In this document: in pieces, positions 8,625-17,433 of the stretch
Layout: the number at the start of each line of letters is the position of its first letter
Numbering within the stretch: position 1 is the first letter of the stretch
Assembly: GCF_003815775.1 (NCBI RefSeq)
Contig: NZ_CP033926.1
Span: 4,526,001 to 4,590,000 of the forward strand
DNA length: 64,000 nt
From: Chryseobacterium joostei
GTDB taxonomy: Bacteria > Bacteroidota > Bacteroidia > Flavobacteriales > Weeksellaceae
Direction: 5' to 3'
Program-made: the position numbers and the translations under genes
Notes under the pieces: model-generated
Told to the model about the DNA's origin: nothing
Seen by the model: only the letters and a program-made list of their open reading frames with translations
The model's database searches: none

Positions 8625-9707
8625 ATGAATAAAATAATAAAATATTTACTAGGCTTTTTGTTCTTTACTCAGATCTCGTGTCAGGAAAAAAAAGACCAGA
8701 AAAAAACGGAAGCAATGACAAAATACGAATGGTTTGAAGGGAGATCTGCATCTTTGGGATATCCGATGGAAGTATATAAAGGAGGGATAGACTGTGAAGG
8801 GGGAGAATGGGTAAGTTTAGATGATGGAATGATTCCTGGAAATGATATCTGGGGAAGCGTTAACAATGGAATGTCAAAAGGGTTTAAAAGTCTTCCGACC
8901 CGTCTCGATTTTATCTGGATGTCCTATATGGAAAACCAGTTCTATCTCATTGATACAGCCATTGATACCAATAAGATAAGAGAGTATTTTAAAAAAGGAT
9001 ATGATATAAAAGTAACCAACGGGAGTGGCGATATTGAACATATGACCTATAAAACAGTCTGTGTAGGGCTAGCTCCGGGTGGAGTGGTAGTTGTTTGGGT
9101 AAGTGGAATTGGAGATCAAAAAGAAATAGGAAGATACCAGGCAAAGAAAGTAAATATCCCCGAATCAGAAATTGCAAAATTAGACAGCCATCAGAATCGT
9201 TTTTGGAGAAAGGATTATCTGGATATGGTTCATACCCGAGAACAGATTATTCCGGCAAAAGTGAGAGAAGAAAATAAGGGGAAACCAATTCCGTTTGGGC
9301 TGTGGGATACCTATAGAATACGATACAGCTGGAAACCTGTTTTTGAACTTCCGGAAAAAGCTAAATTAAATCCTTTGGCCAACGTAAAATTATCAACAGT
9401 TAATGGAGAAATAGAGCAGCTTGATACAGCTAAAACACCAGTAGCCGAAAACGAACCAAGGGCAATACCAAGAAGAATTGTGTTTGATTTTATAGGTGCT
9501 GACGGCAAAGACTACGGAGCCAATTGTGATCTAAATGAGAAATCAAGCTTTGAAGCATTTAAAACTGTATTTGGTGATAATCCCAATTCAACCAAGGCAG
9601 ATATCATTGTAAAAGTAAACGAAGCCAATAGCTATTTTACCATAAAACTGAAAGGCGAAAATGGTAAAGAAGCATTCATAAAAGCAGACAAAATAGAGGT
9701 TTTTTAA
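8625..9707 (+). CDS. DUF2931-family lipoprotein
   Basis: The 360-residue product has a lipoprotein signal (FFTQISC, Cys19). Its first half resembles DUF2931 proteins: YEWFEGRSASLGYPMEVYKGGI, then the LPTRLDFIWMSYMENQFYLID and APGGVVVVWVSG segments. The second half is of unknown type. Its biochemical role is not known to me. Its place between vgrG and the lipase effector, and its periplasmic membrane anchor, suggest it protects the producer from that effector (immunity protein). That is inference from position. The gene ends 10 bases before the lipase start. Confidence 0.75.
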   Translation: MNKIIKYLLGFLFFTQISCQEKKDQKKTEAMTKYEWFEGRSASLGYPMEVYKGGIDCEGGEWVSLDDGMIPGNDIWGSVNNGMSKGFKSLPTRLDFIWMSYMENQFYLIDTAIDTNKIREYFKKGYDIKVTNGSGDIEHMTYKTVCVGLAPGGVVVVWVSGIGDQKEIGRYQAKKVNIPESEIAKLDSHQNRFWRKDYLDMVHTREQIIPAKVREENKGKPIPFGLWDTYRIRYSWKPVFELPEKAKLNPLANVKLSTVNGEIEQLDTAKTPVAENEPRAIPRRIVFDFIGADGKDYGANCDLNEKSSFEAFKTVFGDNPNSTKADIIVKVNEANSYFTIKLKGENGKEAFIKADKIEVF

Positions 9708-9717
9708 AACAAATAAT

Positions 9718-11529
9718 ATGGGAAAGACTTTTGTATATAACACAGGTAATGCAGAACCCCCTATAGATGAATTCCATTTGGAAATAGGAGTATTTTTCGA
9801 TGGTACTTTAAATAATCTAAAGAATACAGAACTACGAGAGAGCTACAGAGATGGAAAGAATAAAATAGAAAGTACAGACTCTGTAGAAGTAATCCAGGCC
9901 AAAGAAAAAGCCATAAAAGCCACAAGAGAAAAGCAGGAAGAAGAATTTGAAAATTTGGATGATAAAGATAATTCCGAATATGCTCAGTATCTAAGGTCTA
10001 GTCACAGAGGATGGCTGGATAGTCAGGGCGTAGATAATAGCTTTAGTAATGATCATACCAATGTAGCCCGTATGTACAAAAGCTGTGAGCAGAAAAAATA
10101 CGGAGTCTATGTAGAAGGAATCGGTACCCTGAATAATAATAGAGATGTGGATGACGGATTTCAATATGGATCCGGTAAATCAGGAGTAAGAGGCAAGGTA
10201 AGAATTGGCTGTGAGATGGTTGCGGATAGAATTAAAGACCTTTTGCTGGAAGTAAATACTAAGAAGAAATTAACAAGAATCATAATAGATACATTTGGTT
10301 TCAGCCGTGGTGCTGCCGCTGCAAGAAACTTCGCATACGAGATTAATGGAAACAAAAGAACACAGGATATTGATATTAAAAAATCAAGAAAAGTAGTTGG
10401 ATACAGAGAAAGTGGATCCTACGGAAATGATGCATTGGTAGCAGAATATCAAGATATCTGGCTGGATAAAGATAAAACAGAAGTAGATCCAAAATATCTT
10501 GTAGACGGAAAACTTCCAAAATTCGGTTTTTTAGGATATTATCTTTTAAGCAAAAAGATAATATCCGTTAAGCAGTTGGATGATTTGGATCTGGAAGTTC
10601 GTTTCATAGGCGTATACGATACTGTTTCCTCCTATGAAGAATTTGGCGATATGGGTACAATGGAAAGGGTGGGGTATAGAGGAATACTGCATGCTTCCAT
10701 AGGCTCTCAATTTAACTTTGCGGATGATGTGGAACAATTACAGTTACGAAATCCCGGTCCATTCCGTAAAGCAGTTCACTTTACTGCAGAAAACGAGCAT
10801 CGTGAGAATTTTTCACTCACAACATTTACAGCAAAAGGAGTAAAAGAGCCAAAAGATAATCCTCATGTTATTGAAAAAGAATTTCCGGGTGTTCACTGTG
10901 ACATTGGAGGAGCTTACGAAAACGGAACAGAAACCGTAGACGAAATAGAAACCTCCAACCATAAACCACTTTGGGCATTACAAAATCGCAGACAGCAGTT
11001 GATTGATGAACATTGGTTCAAAGATCCTCAGATTACGATCAATAATACGGCCCTTAATATTTTAACGTTTGGGAGCGCATACCGCAAAATCAGAGGGGTG
11101 AGATTTCTGAGAAAAGAGTATAGCTATATTCCACTTCATTTTATGGAAAAGCATGGAAAAGAAATATATGATCATCAAATGGTTTCACAAACAGAAAGCA
11201 GTTATTCTATAACAGACGATGACAATTTGGTTGCGGCAAAAAACAGATTGAAACAATATGTTTTTGACGGTGGAGAACCATGGACATTCGTCAGTGATGA
11301 AGAACTTAAAAAAGAAAAAGAAAGAATAGCCGCCAATGAACCTGTTCAGCATCCTACAACTACCATTGAGAACGGAGAAAAAATTACGAATATCCCTGCA
11401 GTGAACATTCATGTAGACAAATGGCAGGATTTATTAAGAACGCTGAGAAACGGATATCTTCACTGGTCAGCTAACAGAGACTGGATGGGAATGGATCCGA
11501 ATAGTGATTACAAAAGAAAGGTATATTAA
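9718..11529 (+). CDS. Tle1-like T6SS lipase effector (DUF2235)
   Basis: The 603-residue protein carries the DUF2235 alpha/beta-hydrolase domain found in T6SS phospholipase effectors of the Tle1 type, which attack membrane lipids of rival cells. Visible landmarks are GVFFDGTLNN (residues 24-33), the nucleophile elbow GFSRG (Ser196), FIGVYDTV (Asp302) and FPGVHCDIGGAY (His394), consistent with a Ser-Asp-His triad. A charged helical insertion lies at residues 55-90. There is no signal peptide, as expected for T6SS cargo. It sits between a candidate immunity lipoprotein and a gene for a possible adaptor. Family assignment is firm; lipid specificity is unknown. Confidence 0.87.
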   Translation: MGKTFVYNTGNAEPPIDEFHLEIGVFFDGTLNNLKNTELRESYRDGKNKIESTDSVEVIQAKEKAIKATREKQEEEFENLDDKDNSEYAQYLRSSHRGWLDSQGVDNSFSNDHTNVARMYKSCEQKKYGVYVEGIGTLNNNRDVDDGFQYGSGKSGVRGKVRIGCEMVADRIKDLLLEVNTKKKLTRIIIDTFGFSRGAAAARNFAYEINGNKRTQDIDIKKSRKVVGYRESGSYGNDALVAEYQDIWLDKDKTEVDPKYLVDGKLPKFGFLGYYLLSKKIISVKQLDDLDLEVRFIGVYDTVSSYEEFGDMGTMERVGYRGILHASIGSQFNFADDVEQLQLRNPGPFRKAVHFTAENEHRENFSLTTFTAKGVKEPKDNPHVIEKEFPGVHCDIGGAYENGTETVDEIETSNHKPLWALQNRRQQLIDEHWFKDPQITINNTALNILTFGSAYRKIRGVRFLRKEYSYIPLHFMEKHGKEIYDHQMVSQTESSYSITDDDNLVAAKNRLKQYVFDGGEPWTFVSDEELKKEKERIAANEPVQHPTTTIENGEKITNIPAVNIHVDKWQDLLRTLRNGYLHWSANRDWMGMDPNSDYKRKVY

Positions 11530-11534
11530 GAAAG

Positions 11535-12236
11535 ATGTCAAATATATTGCAGAATCTTCATCAGAAAATATTTCGGTTGGAAACCATTGTCACAGAACAG
11601 AAAAATCCATTTTATTCCATTAAGAAAAGCTATGCAAGGGAAGTTGAGGTTTATTATTATGGAAAAGTAAAGGAGGAACATGACTTTCAGATTTTAGTTA
11701 CTGATTTTATTTTTTCTGAGGAAGAGGGTACAATGGATAAGTTTTTAAAAAAGATCAGTTATTTATTTGATGAAATAGAATGTAAGGTAGATGCAGAGGG
11801 AAATATTACTTCGGTAGATAATTTACTTTTTTTAAGAGTAAGATGGGGTAAGATTCAGGCAGATTTGTCTGAAACACATAAAGGAGAAGCTGTAGACCGT
11901 TATTTCAGTCAGATCAGTGATTTATTGGAAGATGAAACAAAGCTGATCGACTTTTTGGGAAGCTATACCATGTTTGGACTGCTTTTCAACGGCTTATTAG
12001 AATCATTTGATACCAAGAGAAAACGAGAGTCTTCCGATGGATTTACAGAGATTATGACACCTATAAAAGACGGTGATAAAATAATTTTAAAAATCTCCGC
12101 TGAAAATCTGGAACAAACAAATATTAATGACTTCGGAGGATTATTTGTATGCAAGGGAGATCAGTTTGAAGAAGGATTTATAGAAATAAAAAAAGACAAT
12201 TTCCATTTAAAACATTCATTATTATGGGTAGGTTAG
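11535..12236 (+). CDS. Unknown protein in T6SS cargo cluster
   Basis: I do not recognise this 233-residue protein. It has no signal peptide or membrane segment and is acidic, with mixed helix and strand character. It starts six bases after the lipase stop and overlaps the PAAR-like gene by 13 bases, so it is translated with both neighbours. A cytoplasmic protein between an effector and a spike-tip gene could be a loading chaperone or adaptor, or a cytoplasmic immunity factor. The sequence alone does not decide. Confidence 0.8.
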   Translation: MSNILQNLHQKIFRLETIVTEQKNPFYSIKKSYAREVEVYYYGKVKEEHDFQILVTDFIFSEEEGTMDKFLKKISYLFDEIECKVDAEGNITSVDNLLFLRVRWGKIQADLSETHKGEAVDRYFSQISDLLEDETKLIDFLGSYTMFGLLFNGLLESFDTKRKRESSDGFTEIMTPIKDGDKIILKISAENLEQTNINDFGGLFVCKGDQFEEGFIEIKKDNFHLKHSLLWVG

Positions 12237-13648
12237 ATAACGATGGAGATGCTGTGGATCCGGCAACTCAGAATCCAGGTACAACGCAGGACAATGACCA
12301 GATGAAAGCTGATAACAGGCAGAAGATGGATGATAAACGTGCTGAAGACGAAAGAAAAGAAAAGGCTGAAGCCGGTTTGAAAGTGGTTATAGATACAGCT
12401 ACCTTGGAGTGTACACAATGCACCAATCCCAAGGGAATAATGGTGGTGAACTATAATACGCCTACCATACAGGAAAAGAAAACCGCCACCGTAAAGGAAA
12501 AAGGCCCTAAAAGCCTGGTTTTTACAGGGAACTGCCTTAAAAGCCCTTATGCTAAACTCCCTTGTGCCACGGTAATGAATGTAGGAGAATGGAAAGGAGT
12601 AGGAACTTACCAGTCGCAGGAGCAGCTTGTCCTATTACAGCAAAGTACGATCCCCTGCAAATATGGAAAAGTTGATATTAAAATTACAGACAGCGGACAA
12701 ATTCATCAGCCGGAAAGCATTGAAGCTAAAGGAGCACCGGTGCCGGAACAGAAAGAAAAACAAACATGTGGAATTCAGTATAGAAAGGATGTTACTTGCG
12801 TAAAATATGGATCGGCTTATGGTCCGTTGTATAGTGGTTCCTTAAAATTGGGGTCTTATAAGAATTGGAGCACAATCGTTTCTTCCGGAAAGGTAAGTGT
12901 AGAGGAAAAAGAAATTATTTTGGCAATGTCAGAGAACGAAGGAAATATGGATGCTATACAATCTTATGACAGTGAAGCTTTAACTGTCGGAGCAATGCAG
13001 AAAACATTAACTACGGATGGATATGGAGAGTTGCCTATACAAATGTGGGAATTTAAACAGGATTACCCGGATAAATTTAAAGAGCTTTTTGAGAATTGTG
13101 GTTGGAAAGTAAAAGAAATAGAAATTCCTCAAAAAAATAAAAAAGTTATTAAGAAATATCAAGCATATTATAATGATACGACAGGAAGTGCTTTAAAAAC
13201 TTTGATCAGAAAAGGGTTTGACGCGAAAACAAATAAGAAGAATGTAGTTTGTGCACCTATAGAGCCTTTTATTAATGCTTGTAAAGATGCAGATTTTCAA
13301 GGAAAGCAAATTGTCGACTTTATTAAAAGATTACATAGTGCTATTAATAAAAAACCTACAGGATATACAAACAGCATCAAGGATTTTGTAAAATCAAAGC
13401 TTGGAAAAGCTACGGTATTGGATCATGATGTGAATAGACCAGGACATGTTTCAAATTGTTTTAGAGATGCCCTTAATCAATTTTTCGCTGCCAATAAAAA
13501 GGTATCAAAAGACCCTGAAGATTGGAAAGAAAATCATGCAACTTACGAAAAGGATATTTTAGAGATTTATGGTCCACTTCGTGGGAGAAAACCTTATACA
13601 ATGACTTCTGCAAGTGATAGATACACAAAATTAAAATCAAAATTATGA
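12224..13648 (+). CDS. PAAR-like (DUF4280) protein with C-terminal toxin-like domain
   Basis: The 474-residue protein has three parts. Residues 1-50 are charged and disordered. Residues 51-150 form the DUF4280 PAAR-like domain that caps VgrG, with paired cysteines in LECTQC (61-66), TGNCLKSPYAKLPC and STIPCKYG. From about residue 225 a further domain begins with MSENEGNMDAIQSYDSEAL and VGAMQK, an arrangement of acidic residues, YD and G-x-x-Q that resembles lysozyme-like cell-wall hydrolases. I take this as a possible peptidoglycan-degrading effector, with modest confidence. A secreted protein gene overlaps its end. Confidence 0.8.
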   Translation: MGRLDNDGDAVDPATQNPGTTQDNDQMKADNRQKMDDKRAEDERKEKAEAGLKVVIDTATLECTQCTNPKGIMVVNYNTPTIQEKKTATVKEKGPKSLVFTGNCLKSPYAKLPCATVMNVGEWKGVGTYQSQEQLVLLQQSTIPCKYGKVDIKITDSGQIHQPESIEAKGAPVPEQKEKQTCGIQYRKDVTCVKYGSAYGPLYSGSLKLGSYKNWSTIVSSGKVSVEEKEIILAMSENEGNMDAIQSYDSEALTVGAMQKTLTTDGYGELPIQMWEFKQDYPDKFKELFENCGWKVKEIEIPQKNKKVIKKYQAYYNDTTGSALKTLIRKGFDAKTNKKNVVCAPIEPFINACKDADFQGKQIVDFIKRLHSAINKKPTGYTNSIKDFVKSKLGKATVLDHDVNRPGHVSNCFRDALNQFFAANKKVSKDPEDWKENHATYEKDILEIYGPLRGRKPYTMTSASDRYTKLKSKL

Positions 13649-14079
13649 GAAAAGCTATTATTATATTTTTATTGTTATTTACCACTACTATTTTGGCTCA
13701 AACGAAAAATAAGTTACCACTCATTCCTTTAGTGAAAAGTTGTAAGCTAAGTTTTAGTGAGTATAACGAAGAATTTAAACTGTATAAAAAGCCTTTTATT
13801 TTAAAAGGTGGCAAGAAATATAAAATACAAGGATATGATAACGAGAATTATTCAGGCGGCCAGATCTTAAGCATGTCTCCTAATAAAAAATACATTGTAC
13901 TGGATTATATATCAAAAGGATATGTAGATGATGGTGTAAATAAAACTTTACATGAGAATTATTTATGTGTAATTGTTGACATTACGAAAAGAAAAGTGGT
14001 GACTGAACTACAAGGAGATTGTGGAGGAAGCTGGAATAAACAAAATAGATGGGTTAATGATGGTAAAATTATTTTTTAA
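13645..14079 (+). CDS. Small exported protein, candidate immunity factor
   Basis: The 144-residue product starts with a signal peptide (MRKAIIIFLLLFTTTILAQ), so it acts in the periplasm or outside. The mature part has strands and few cysteines; no family is recognised. Its ATG overlaps the stop of the PAAR-like gene (ATGA), the tight coupling usual for effector and immunity pairs. A periplasmic location would fit protection against a wall-degrading toxin. The role is inferred from position alone. Confidence 0.8.
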   Translation: MRKAIIIFLLLFTTTILAQTKNKLPLIPLVKSCKLSFSEYNEEFKLYKKPFILKGGKKYKIQGYDNENYSGGQILSMSPNKKYIVLDYISKGYVDDGVNKTLHENYLCVIVDITKRKVVTELQGDCGGSWNKQNRWVNDGKIIF

Positions 14080-14106
14080 TTGTCTGGTCTTAAAATAAAG
14101 AATTAA

Positions 14107-14946
14107 ATGAAAGTCCTGAATATAATCTGCTTGTTTTTTTTGAGCTTTGTATCAGCTCAGTCCAATTATTATGATTTGGATAATGATAACCTACAGGATG
14201 AGGTTGTATTGGAAAATGGTCTGGTAACGGTTCATTTCGGAAATAAAAAGTCAGGAAGTTTCGAATTACCGGAGATTATAGCCCTTGGTAATACAAGTCT
14301 TGGCTACACAAATCCCTCAGAACTCACAATATATTACGGTGGAGACCGCGGATTATACGGAACTATAAATGTTTTCTATAAAAAAGAATGGTGTATAAAA
14401 AATATCAACTTCTATAATCCCTGCCAGGAATGCGAAGATCAGAATTTTAAGATTCTGACAAAAAGTATTAACCTCCCTGTTAAAGATATAGATTCAGACA
14501 AGCTGGAAATTGATTCTAAAGGATTTAAATCGCTAACATTTTTTGATGATCAGGGAATACTCAAACCTTATAAAGACCTTAAAAAGCTTTATACAGATTT
14601 ATCTGGTTATCCTTTGCTTGCCAATCGTTTTAATGAAGCAGTATTACTGGATTTTAAAAAGAAATTTACTTTATCTCAACGCAATCTGGATGATTACAAT
14701 AATATAGCATTTGCTCTTTCCAAAAATGGAAATCAGAAGGCCGCTATTGAGCTTTTGAAACAGATTATTACCAAATTCCCTGATAGAACCGTTGCTTATC
14801 TTAACCTTGCAGACAACTATTGGAATATAGGTGAAAAAGATAAGGCAATAAACAACTATAAGGAATATCTCTCTTTAATGAAAACTCAAAAAAAAGACCT
14901 TAAAAAGATTCCCAGATATGTTCATTCAAGAATAGAATCAAAATAA
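14107..14946 (+). CDS. Exported TPR-containing protein of unknown function
   Basis: The 279-residue protein has a signal peptide (MKVLNIICLFFLSFVSAQ), then a DxDNDxxxD-like stretch (YYDLDNDNLQDEV) as in calcium-binding repeats, a Cys pair (NPCQECED), and at residues 185-270 two to three TPR-like helical hairpins (NLDDYNNIAFALSKNGNQKA, TVAYLNLADNYWNIGEKDKA). TPR units usually bind peptides. It follows the candidate immunity gene by 27 bases and is likely in the same transcript. It may be an accessory or immunity factor; I cannot say which. Confidence 0.75.
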   Translation: MKVLNIICLFFLSFVSAQSNYYDLDNDNLQDEVVLENGLVTVHFGNKKSGSFELPEIIALGNTSLGYTNPSELTIYYGGDRGLYGTINVFYKKEWCIKNINFYNPCQECEDQNFKILTKSINLPVKDIDSDKLEIDSKGFKSLTFFDDQGILKPYKDLKKLYTDLSGYPLLANRFNEAVLLDFKKKFTLSQRNLDDYNNIAFALSKNGNQKAAIELLKQIITKFPDRTVAYLNLADNYWNIGEKDKAINNYKEYLSLMKTQKKDLKKIPRYVHSRIESK

Positions 14947-14957
14947 TATATTTTCTA

Positions 14958-15200
14958 ATGGTAAACTCTATTTCCTATGTTATTGATCTCATTAAAAAAG
15001 ATAAAGTAATAATAGTACTTTCTCTTATTTTGATAAGTCCTTTTTTCAATGCGCAGGATGTGAAATTTTGGAATAAAACATTAAAAACCAATATTATAAT
15101 ACATCAAAAAGTAACTGATGATAGTACCTATGTATTCATCGATAAAAAAGAAAATAAATGGTTGGGTAAAAATGTAAATATTAAAACCGTGGTATTTTGA
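14958..15200 (+). CDS. Short protein with N-terminal hydrophobic segment
   Basis: The product has 80 residues with a hydrophobic stretch at 20-32 (IIVLSLILISPFFNAQ) that looks like a signal peptide ending in NAQ, the usual Bacteroidota cut site, although preceded by a longer N-region than normal. It lies 11 bases after the TPR gene and just before a terminator, so it is the last gene of the T6SS cargo run. It may be a truncated relative of an exported immunity protein. Function unknown. Confidence 0.55.
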   Translation: MVNSISYVIDLIKKDKVIIVLSLILISPFFNAQDVKFWNKTLKTNIIIHQKVTDDSTYVFIDKKENKWLGKNVNIKTVVF

Positions 15201-15237
15201 GATTTTAAAATGTATTTGTTTTAAAATCTTATTTTTT
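15200..15237 (+). terminator. Terminator closing the T6SS cargo run
   Basis: AGATTTTAAAA pairs with TTTTAAAATCT around a short loop and is followed by ATTTTTT. It separates the effector genes from the recombinase. Confidence 0.7.
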
Positions 15238-15315
15238 CAATTAACTTTCTCAAAATCTCGTATCATTAAACAAAGTTTCATAAATTTACAAGGTATGAGT
15301 TTAATGTAAAAAAAT

Positions 15316-15921
15316 ATGAAAATAGGATATGCCCGGGTTTCAACCAAAGACCAAAACTTGGATTTACAAATTGAAGCTCTGGAAAAAGCAGGTTGTGAGA
15401 AAATTTACAAAGAGAAAATTTCTGGTGCAACAAAAAATCGCCCGGAACTTGATAAAATGATTGAACAGTTTAGAGAAGGTGACGAACTGTATGTTTGGCG
15501 GCTTGACCGATTAGGTCGAAGCTTAAAAAACATTATTGATCTTGTCTTAAGTTTGAGTGATAAAGGAATTATAATAAAAGGTCTTCTGGATGGCGTAGAT
15601 ACTTCAACTATTAATGGGCGACTATTCTTAAATTTAATGGCTTCTCTAGCTGAGTATGAAAGAGAGCTAATAAGAGAAAGAACAAATGCAGGTTTACAAT
15701 CTGCAAGGGCAAGAGGTAGAACAGGAGGTAGACCAAAAGGATATACACAAGAAAAAATTTCAAAACTTTTAATTATGCGATCGGTTTATAGAGATCCTGC
15801 GAAAGCTCCAGATGAGATTTATAAGCCACTTGGATTAACAAGAGCAACATTTTACCGATATGCTAAAATACTTGATAATCATACAAATGAGGAAATAAAA
15901 AATATGGTTGTTAAAAAATAA
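15316..15921 (+). CDS. Serine recombinase (resolvase/invertase family)
   Basis: The 201-residue enzyme cuts and rejoins DNA at specific sites through a phosphoserine link. YARVSTKDQNLDLQ carries the catalytic Ser9; Arg residues follow in YVWRLDRLGRS (near 68-77) and ERELIRERTNAG on helix E; ARGRTGGRPKG links to a C-terminal helix-turn-helix (LTRATFYRYAKIL). Length and layout match small Pin/Hin/Tn3-type resolvases rather than large integrases. It stands at the left edge of the A/T-rich array that ends at tRNA-Leu and may rearrange it. No inverted repeats of a transposon were seen next to it. Confidence 0.93.
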   Translation: MKIGYARVSTKDQNLDLQIEALEKAGCEKIYKEKISGATKNRPELDKMIEQFREGDELYVWRLDRLGRSLKNIIDLVLSLSDKGIIIKGLLDGVDTSTINGRLFLNLMASLAEYERELIRERTNAGLQSARARGRTGGRPKGYTQEKISKLLIMRSVYRDPAKAPDEIYKPLGLTRATFYRYAKILDNHTNEEIKNMVVKK

Positions 15922-15926
15922 TTACA

Positions 15927-15962
15927 TGCGCAAATAGATTGCGTATTAAAAATTTAATTTTG
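15927..15962 (+). promoter_or_regulatory. Promoter with 19-bp operator (third regulon site)
   Basis: TGCGCAA-ATAGA-TTGCGTA (15927-15945) is an inverted repeat with a 5-base centre. Its right arm lies where the -33 element belongs, and TAATTTTG at 15955-15962 is a perfect -7 box. The distance from TTGCG to TTTG is the same as in the promoters of rtcB and of the nucleotidyltransferase at 38062-38820. The transcript would start near 15969 and lead into the gene at 16067. Confidence 0.75.
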
Positions 15963-15991
15963 GATATTATAACATTTACGGAAAGAAAAAA

Positions 15992-16035
15992 ATATGCATA
16001 TCTATTAAATTTGGCAGCTATGCCTACTTGCATAT
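15992..16035 (+). other. Structured leader of the 16067 gene
   Basis: ATATGCA (15992-15998) can pair with TGCATAT (16029-16035), enclosing a small hairpin GGCA-GCTA-TGCC (16013-16024). This nested hairpin lies in the roughly 100-nt leader between the operator-controlled promoter and the start codon. Confidence 0.45.
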
Positions 16036-16066
16036 AAAATTTGTATGTAATATAAAATTAAAAAAA

Positions 16067-16951
16067 ATGGAAAATAATTTTGAAAAAATGCAGAAGATTA
16101 TTGAAGAGAGTACGAAATGGAATCAGTTATCTAAACTCGCCTATTCCTTAAATCCGCTTCATGAAAGTACTAATAAAATTATTGAAATGCAAAATCGATT
16201 AACACCCGTTATTCCTACATTCGATTTTCCAAAATTCCCAAGTTTTAATTTACCTAAAATTGATATACCGAGTTTTGACGGGTTATTTAACAACGAATTA
16301 CTTGAAAAGCTAAAACAAATTGGAAATATAGGAGAAAAACTAAAAAATAATCCTGAACTCCAATTTGCATTCATAAGTAACTTAGAAATTTTAAATTTAA
16401 CATCAGCAGTAGAACTAAAAGAATCTTTAATATCTGATTTAACAGATAAAGATATTAAAGAAAAAGAAGAAATTCTTAATAATAATTTAATTCCATATTT
16501 AGAAAATCATAATCTTCAAAATCTATGGGTAGGAGCTACACAAGTTCTCGAATCTGCGAATAACCCAGATAAATTAAGACAATGCTTAATTTCTTTGCGA
16601 ACTATTTTAGAATATTTAATCGACGAAAAACTTGCGCCAATTGAAGAGTTGAAAAACTCGGATATGTTTAAAAATAATTTCAAAAAGTTTCATGCTGGAA
16701 AAAAGAAAATTGAGTTTATAAAAATTAAAAGAGAAGAGAAAATTAAATATTTCATATCTAAATTTGAATTCGGAACTTTAGAAGAATTTACAAAAAGTGA
16801 AATTCAATATGTTTGTGACTGTTATTCGATTTTATGTAATGTTCATCAGCCAAATGTAGGATTGTCAGAGAATCAAGTAAGAAGCTTAAAGGTGAAAACT
16901 GGAATAACAATTTGGTTACTAGTATATTTATATAACTTTTTAGAAGAATAA
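16067..16951 (+). CDS. Unknown island protein under the shared operator
   Basis: The ATG at 16067 gives 294 residues; the frame also reads from TTG 16028 but that start overlaps the leader hairpin. The N-terminal 100 residues are Pro/Phe-rich (FDFPKFPSFNLPKIDIPSFDG). Residues 152-195 read LWVGATQVLESANNPDKLRQ then a helix SLRTILEYLIDEKLAP, which resembles the domain annotated as predicted pPIWI-associating nuclease in other bacteria; this link is weak. No signal or membrane segment. Its promoter carries the same operator as rtcB, which ties it to the RNA-repair regulon and is the main clue to its role. Confidence 0.75.
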   Translation: MENNFEKMQKIIEESTKWNQLSKLAYSLNPLHESTNKIIEMQNRLTPVIPTFDFPKFPSFNLPKIDIPSFDGLFNNELLEKLKQIGNIGEKLKNNPELQFAFISNLEILNLTSAVELKESLISDLTDKDIKEKEEILNNNLIPYLENHNLQNLWVGATQVLESANNPDKLRQCLISLRTILEYLIDEKLAPIEELKNSDMFKNNFKKFHAGKKKIEFIKIKREEKIKYFISKFEFGTLEEFTKSEIQYVCDCYSILCNVHQPNVGLSENQVRSLKVKTGITIWLLVYLYNFLEE

Positions 16952-17139
16952 AGTACCATAATTTCATGAAGTATAAAATTAATTCCACAAAGTGATGAAA
17001 CAAATGCAACCTTTATTAAGCCATAAAGCATGGTTTTTTTATTAAATTAAAGACCGTTTTGTTTCAACTGATGGAAAAGCATATTTTAACAATGCCATAG
17101 AATCTACCAATCCTAAAAAAATATAAAAATAAAATTCAA
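16952..17139 (+). other. Spacer with likely gene remnant
   Basis: A short open stretch at about 17046-17126, directly after a stop, translates to a sensible C-terminal-like tail (DRFVSTDGKAYFNNAIES and a few more residues) but has no start codon. It looks like the end of a lost gene. Nothing else is visible here. Confidence 0.3.
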
Positions 17140-17433
17140 ATGAGATTTAATTTAACAAAGCTTTTGTTCGCTGTCAATAATAAATTATCTATTCCCAGTG
17201 GGGATGAAGTGGAATTATCAATTGATTCAGATTCTTTATTAGTTGTAAAAATGGGTGAAGTAACTTATTTTTTTGATTATAAAATACTTCAATCGATACT
17301 TGATAAAAATGGATTTAATCATTATTATCGGGATGAAACTGAAGAATTAGTAATTGATATTCTAGGGAAGCATATTATCAATGAATTATTTGCTTCACTA
17401 GGAAGAAAAATTTATCCGGAAATTAAAGGATAA
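17140..17433 (+). CDS. Unknown 97-residue island protein
   Basis: A small soluble protein without a recognised family. It begins MRFNLTKLLFAVNNKLSIP, has a strand-rich middle (DEVELSIDSDSLLVVKMG) and helical ends. It has no signal or transmembrane segment. The gene is followed at once by a degenerate copy of the island's intergenic repeat (17434). Small single-gene units like this are what immunity or antitoxin cassettes look like, but nothing in the sequence proves it. Confidence 0.6.
   Translation: MRFNLTKLLFAVNNKLSIPSGDEVELSIDSDSLLVVKMGEVTYFFDYKILQSILDKNGFNHYYRDETEELVIDILGKHIINELFASLGRKIYPEIKG

Noticed and set aside
15316..15921. Transposon around the serine recombinase
   Set aside because: No terminal inverted repeats or transposase seen at its borders.
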